23,914 nt of DNA. Source: 13-1-40CM-70-15 sp964641215. GTDB lineage: Bacteria; Gemmatimonadota; Gemmatimonadetes; Gemmatimonadales; GWC2-71-9. The notes under the pieces are model-generated. The model saw only the letters and a program-made list of their open reading frames with translations, did no database searches and was not told the origin of the DNA. The stretch is from contig CAZXKD010000022.1 of assembly GCA_964641215.1 (NCBI GenBank), forward strand, positions 1 to 23,914, read 5' to 3'. Positions 22,402-23,914 of this stretch are shown one piece after another (position 1 is the first letter of the stretch; every line of letters starts with the position of its first letter). The position numbers and the translations under genes were made by a program.

Positions 22402-23778
22402 ATGACGGAGGCGTTGCGGGAAACGCTGCAGCGGTTCCAGAGCGCGGCGGAACGTCAAAGCGGCGCCATGGACGACCTGGTGCGCCGGGCGGTGTTCGGC
22501 ACGGCCGAAGAGCGGGAGCAGGCCCGCTGGCTGATCTGGGAAATCGGGCAGCGGGCGGACGTCCGGCCGGCCTCGATTCACGAGCTGTACTTGGCGCGCG
22601 GGCGGGGCGAGGTGCCCGCGTTCACGACCCCCGCCATCAACGTACGCATGCTCGCCTACGACAGCGCGCGGGCCATCTTCCGCGCTGCCCGGCGACTGGA
22701 CGTGGGAGCGGTGATCTGCGAGATCGCGCGCAGCGAAATCGCGTATACGGACCAGCGGCCGACGGAGTATGTCCCCGTTATGACGGCGGCGGCCCTGCGC
22801 GAGGGGTTCCAGGGACCGCTGTTCATCCAAGGCGACCACGTCCAAGTCAACGCCAAGAAATACGCCGCCGACCCCGGGGCCGAGCTCGGCGCGATTCGTG
22901 CCCTCATCGACGAGGAGCTCCACGCCGGGTTCTACAACATCGACGTCGACACCTCGACTCTGGTCGATCTCTCGAAGCCGAACCTCGACGAGCAGCAGCG
23001 CGTGAACTACGAGCGGGCCGCGGAGTTCACCCGGTACATCCGCGAGCGCGAGCCTGCGGGCGTGACGGTTTCGGTGGGCGCGGAGATCGGCGAGGTAGGG
23101 GGCAAGAACAGTGACGTCCACGAGCTCAAGGCCTTCATGGATGGCTACCGGCGGACGCTCAAACACCTCGGCGAGCCGGTGGGCATCAGCAAGATCTCGG
23201 TGCAGACGGGCACGAGCCATGGCGGCGTGGTGCTGCCCGACGGCTCGATCGCCAAAGTGCAACTCGATCTCGCCGCGCTGAAGGCCCTATCGTTCGACGC
23301 GCGCACGAAGTACGGGCTCGGCGGGGCGGTGCAGCACGGGGCCTCCACCCTGCCCCCGGACGCGTTCGGGCACTTCCCGAAGTGTGAGGCGATCGAGATC
23401 CACCTCGCGACCAACTTCCAGAACATCGTCTTCGATCACCCCCGGCTGCCCGCCGACGTGCGGCGCGAGATCAACGAGTGGGTGAGAGTCGAGTGCAAGG
23501 AAGAATGGAAGCAGGGGGACACGGAGGAGCAGTTCATCTACAAGAGTCGCAAGAAGGCGATCGCGCCGTTCAAGCGGCGACTCTGGGACCTCCCCGCCGA
23601 GACGCGGGCGGCGATCGCCGCGGACCTGGAAAAGACGTTCAACTTCTTGTTCGAGCAGCTCCGCGTGGCGGGCACGCGGGCGGCGACCGATCGGTTCGTC
23701 AAGCCGCCGCGCCAATCCCATGCGGCGCCGCGGCCGGTCGCAGTCGCGGCTCCCGACGATGCGGAGGCGGGCGGGTGA
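22402..23778 (+). CDS. Class II aldolase-family protein (fructose-bisphosphate aldolase type)
   Basis: This 458-residue protein shows the class II ketose-bisphosphate aldolase pattern in divergent form. FIQGDHVQ (Asp145, His146) corresponds to the catalytic Asp and first zinc His. GAEIGEVGG (Glu228), GTSHGG (His273) and AVQHGAS (His312) match the other metal and substrate sites, and IEIHLATNFQN matches the phosphate-binding strand. It is about 100 residues longer than typical members, through an N-terminal extension and a C-terminal region (355-458) ending in an Ala/Pro-rich tail. A strong GGAGGGG precedes ATG 22402. The position behind pyk fits glycolysis or gluconeogenesis, but sugar specificity (fructose, tagatose or other) cannot be read from the sequence. 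Confidence 0.85.
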   Translation: MTEALRETLQRFQSAAERQSGAMDDLVRRAVFGTAEEREQARWLIWEIGQRADVRPASIHELYLARGRGEVPAFTTPAINVRMLAYDSARAIFRAARRLDVGAVICEIARSEIAYTDQRPTEYVPVMTAAALREGFQGPLFIQGDHVQVNAKKYAADPGAELGAIRALIDEELHAGFYNIDVDTSTLVDLSKPNLDEQQRVNYERAAEFTRYIREREPAGVTVSVGAEIGEVGGKNSDVHELKAFMDGYRRTLKHLGEPVGISKISVQTGTSHGGVVLPDGSIAKVQLDLAALKALSFDARTKYGLGGAVQHGASTLPPDAFGHFPKCEAIEIHLATNFQNIVFDHPRLPADVRREINEWVRVECKEEWKQGDTEEQFIYKSRKKAIAPFKRRLWDLPAETRAAIAADLEKTFNFLFEQLRVAGTRAATDRFVKPPRQSHAAPRPVAVAAPDDAEAGG

Positions 23779-23914
23779 GTGAGCGCTCGGGTGGAGGGGG
23801 GGGGGGGGGGGGGGGGGCGGCCGGGTGCGTGCGGGGGGCGGGGACGGGTCGGGCGCGGGGCTGTGGTTGGGCGCCGGGGCGGCGGACGGCAGCGCGGCGA
23901 CGTTTTCAGGGCGG
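23779..23914. other. G-rich contig edge with a 22-base G run
   Basis: After the aldolase stop, the plus strand carries 22 consecutive G bases (23796-23817), then sequence dominated by G. No gene is visible. With the C runs at the left end, this suggests unreliable sequence at both contig ends rather than biology. Confidence 0.6.

Overview
The window reads as a piece of a GC-rich, Gram-negative soil-type bacterium, most likely of the Gemmatimonadota. This rests on gene content: a GWxTD-domain protein, Ser/Thr kinases with N-terminal zinc ribbons, an Omp85-like outer-membrane barrel, a B12-dependent ribonucleotide reductase, and very compact high-GC genes with many GTG starts. The phylum is an inference. 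No rRNA, tRNA, CRISPR array or transposase was seen. Both ends carry long C or G runs that look like low-quality contig ends.

Layout. (1) About 89-2115, plus strand: murQ and anmK, a translationally coupled peptidoglycan-recycling pair; the 5' end of murQ is not intact. (2) 2144-7346, minus strand: a tight four-gene operon transcribed leftward. In order of transcription it encodes a three-zinc-ribbon/two-FHA protein, a transmembrane Ser/Thr kinase, a membrane-anchored PP2C phosphatase, and an FHA-TM-coiled coil-trypsin-like protease. The junctions are 4-base overlaps or a 3-base gap. It looks like a complete write/erase/read phosphosignalling module whose last member would carry a cytoplasmic phosphothreonine reader across the membrane to a periplasmic protease. 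(3) 7440-14530, plus strand: a divergent promoter pair, then a secreted protein joining a HELTH metallopeptidase, a beta-propeller and an Omp85-like barrel; a GWxTD protein; and a second Ser/Thr kinase whose periplasmic part carries a PEGA and a TonB_C-like domain. (4) 14532-17849: a gamma-carbonic anhydrase-like protein, apparently starting at ACG, then nrdJ after a 306-base leader.

(5) 17933-19600: two paralogous small zinc-ribbon proteins either side of a convergent MOSC-domain gene. Two intergenic gaps here are filled by inverted-repeat elements whose arms each consist of four heptamers of the form AGCNNTC. (6) 19601-23778, plus strand: a MarR-type regulator behind an AT-rich promoter with 15-base-period repeats, then pyruvate kinase, a PhnP-type metallo-beta-lactamase-fold hydrolase and a class II aldolase-family protein, the last three closely packed.

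The strongest candidates for a little-described system are the kinase/phosphatase/FHA/protease operon, the peptidase-propeller-barrel protein next to it (sharing a back-to-back promoter region), and the heptamer-armed elements. Nothing in the window directly proves that these signalling proteins act on the neighbouring envelope proteins.
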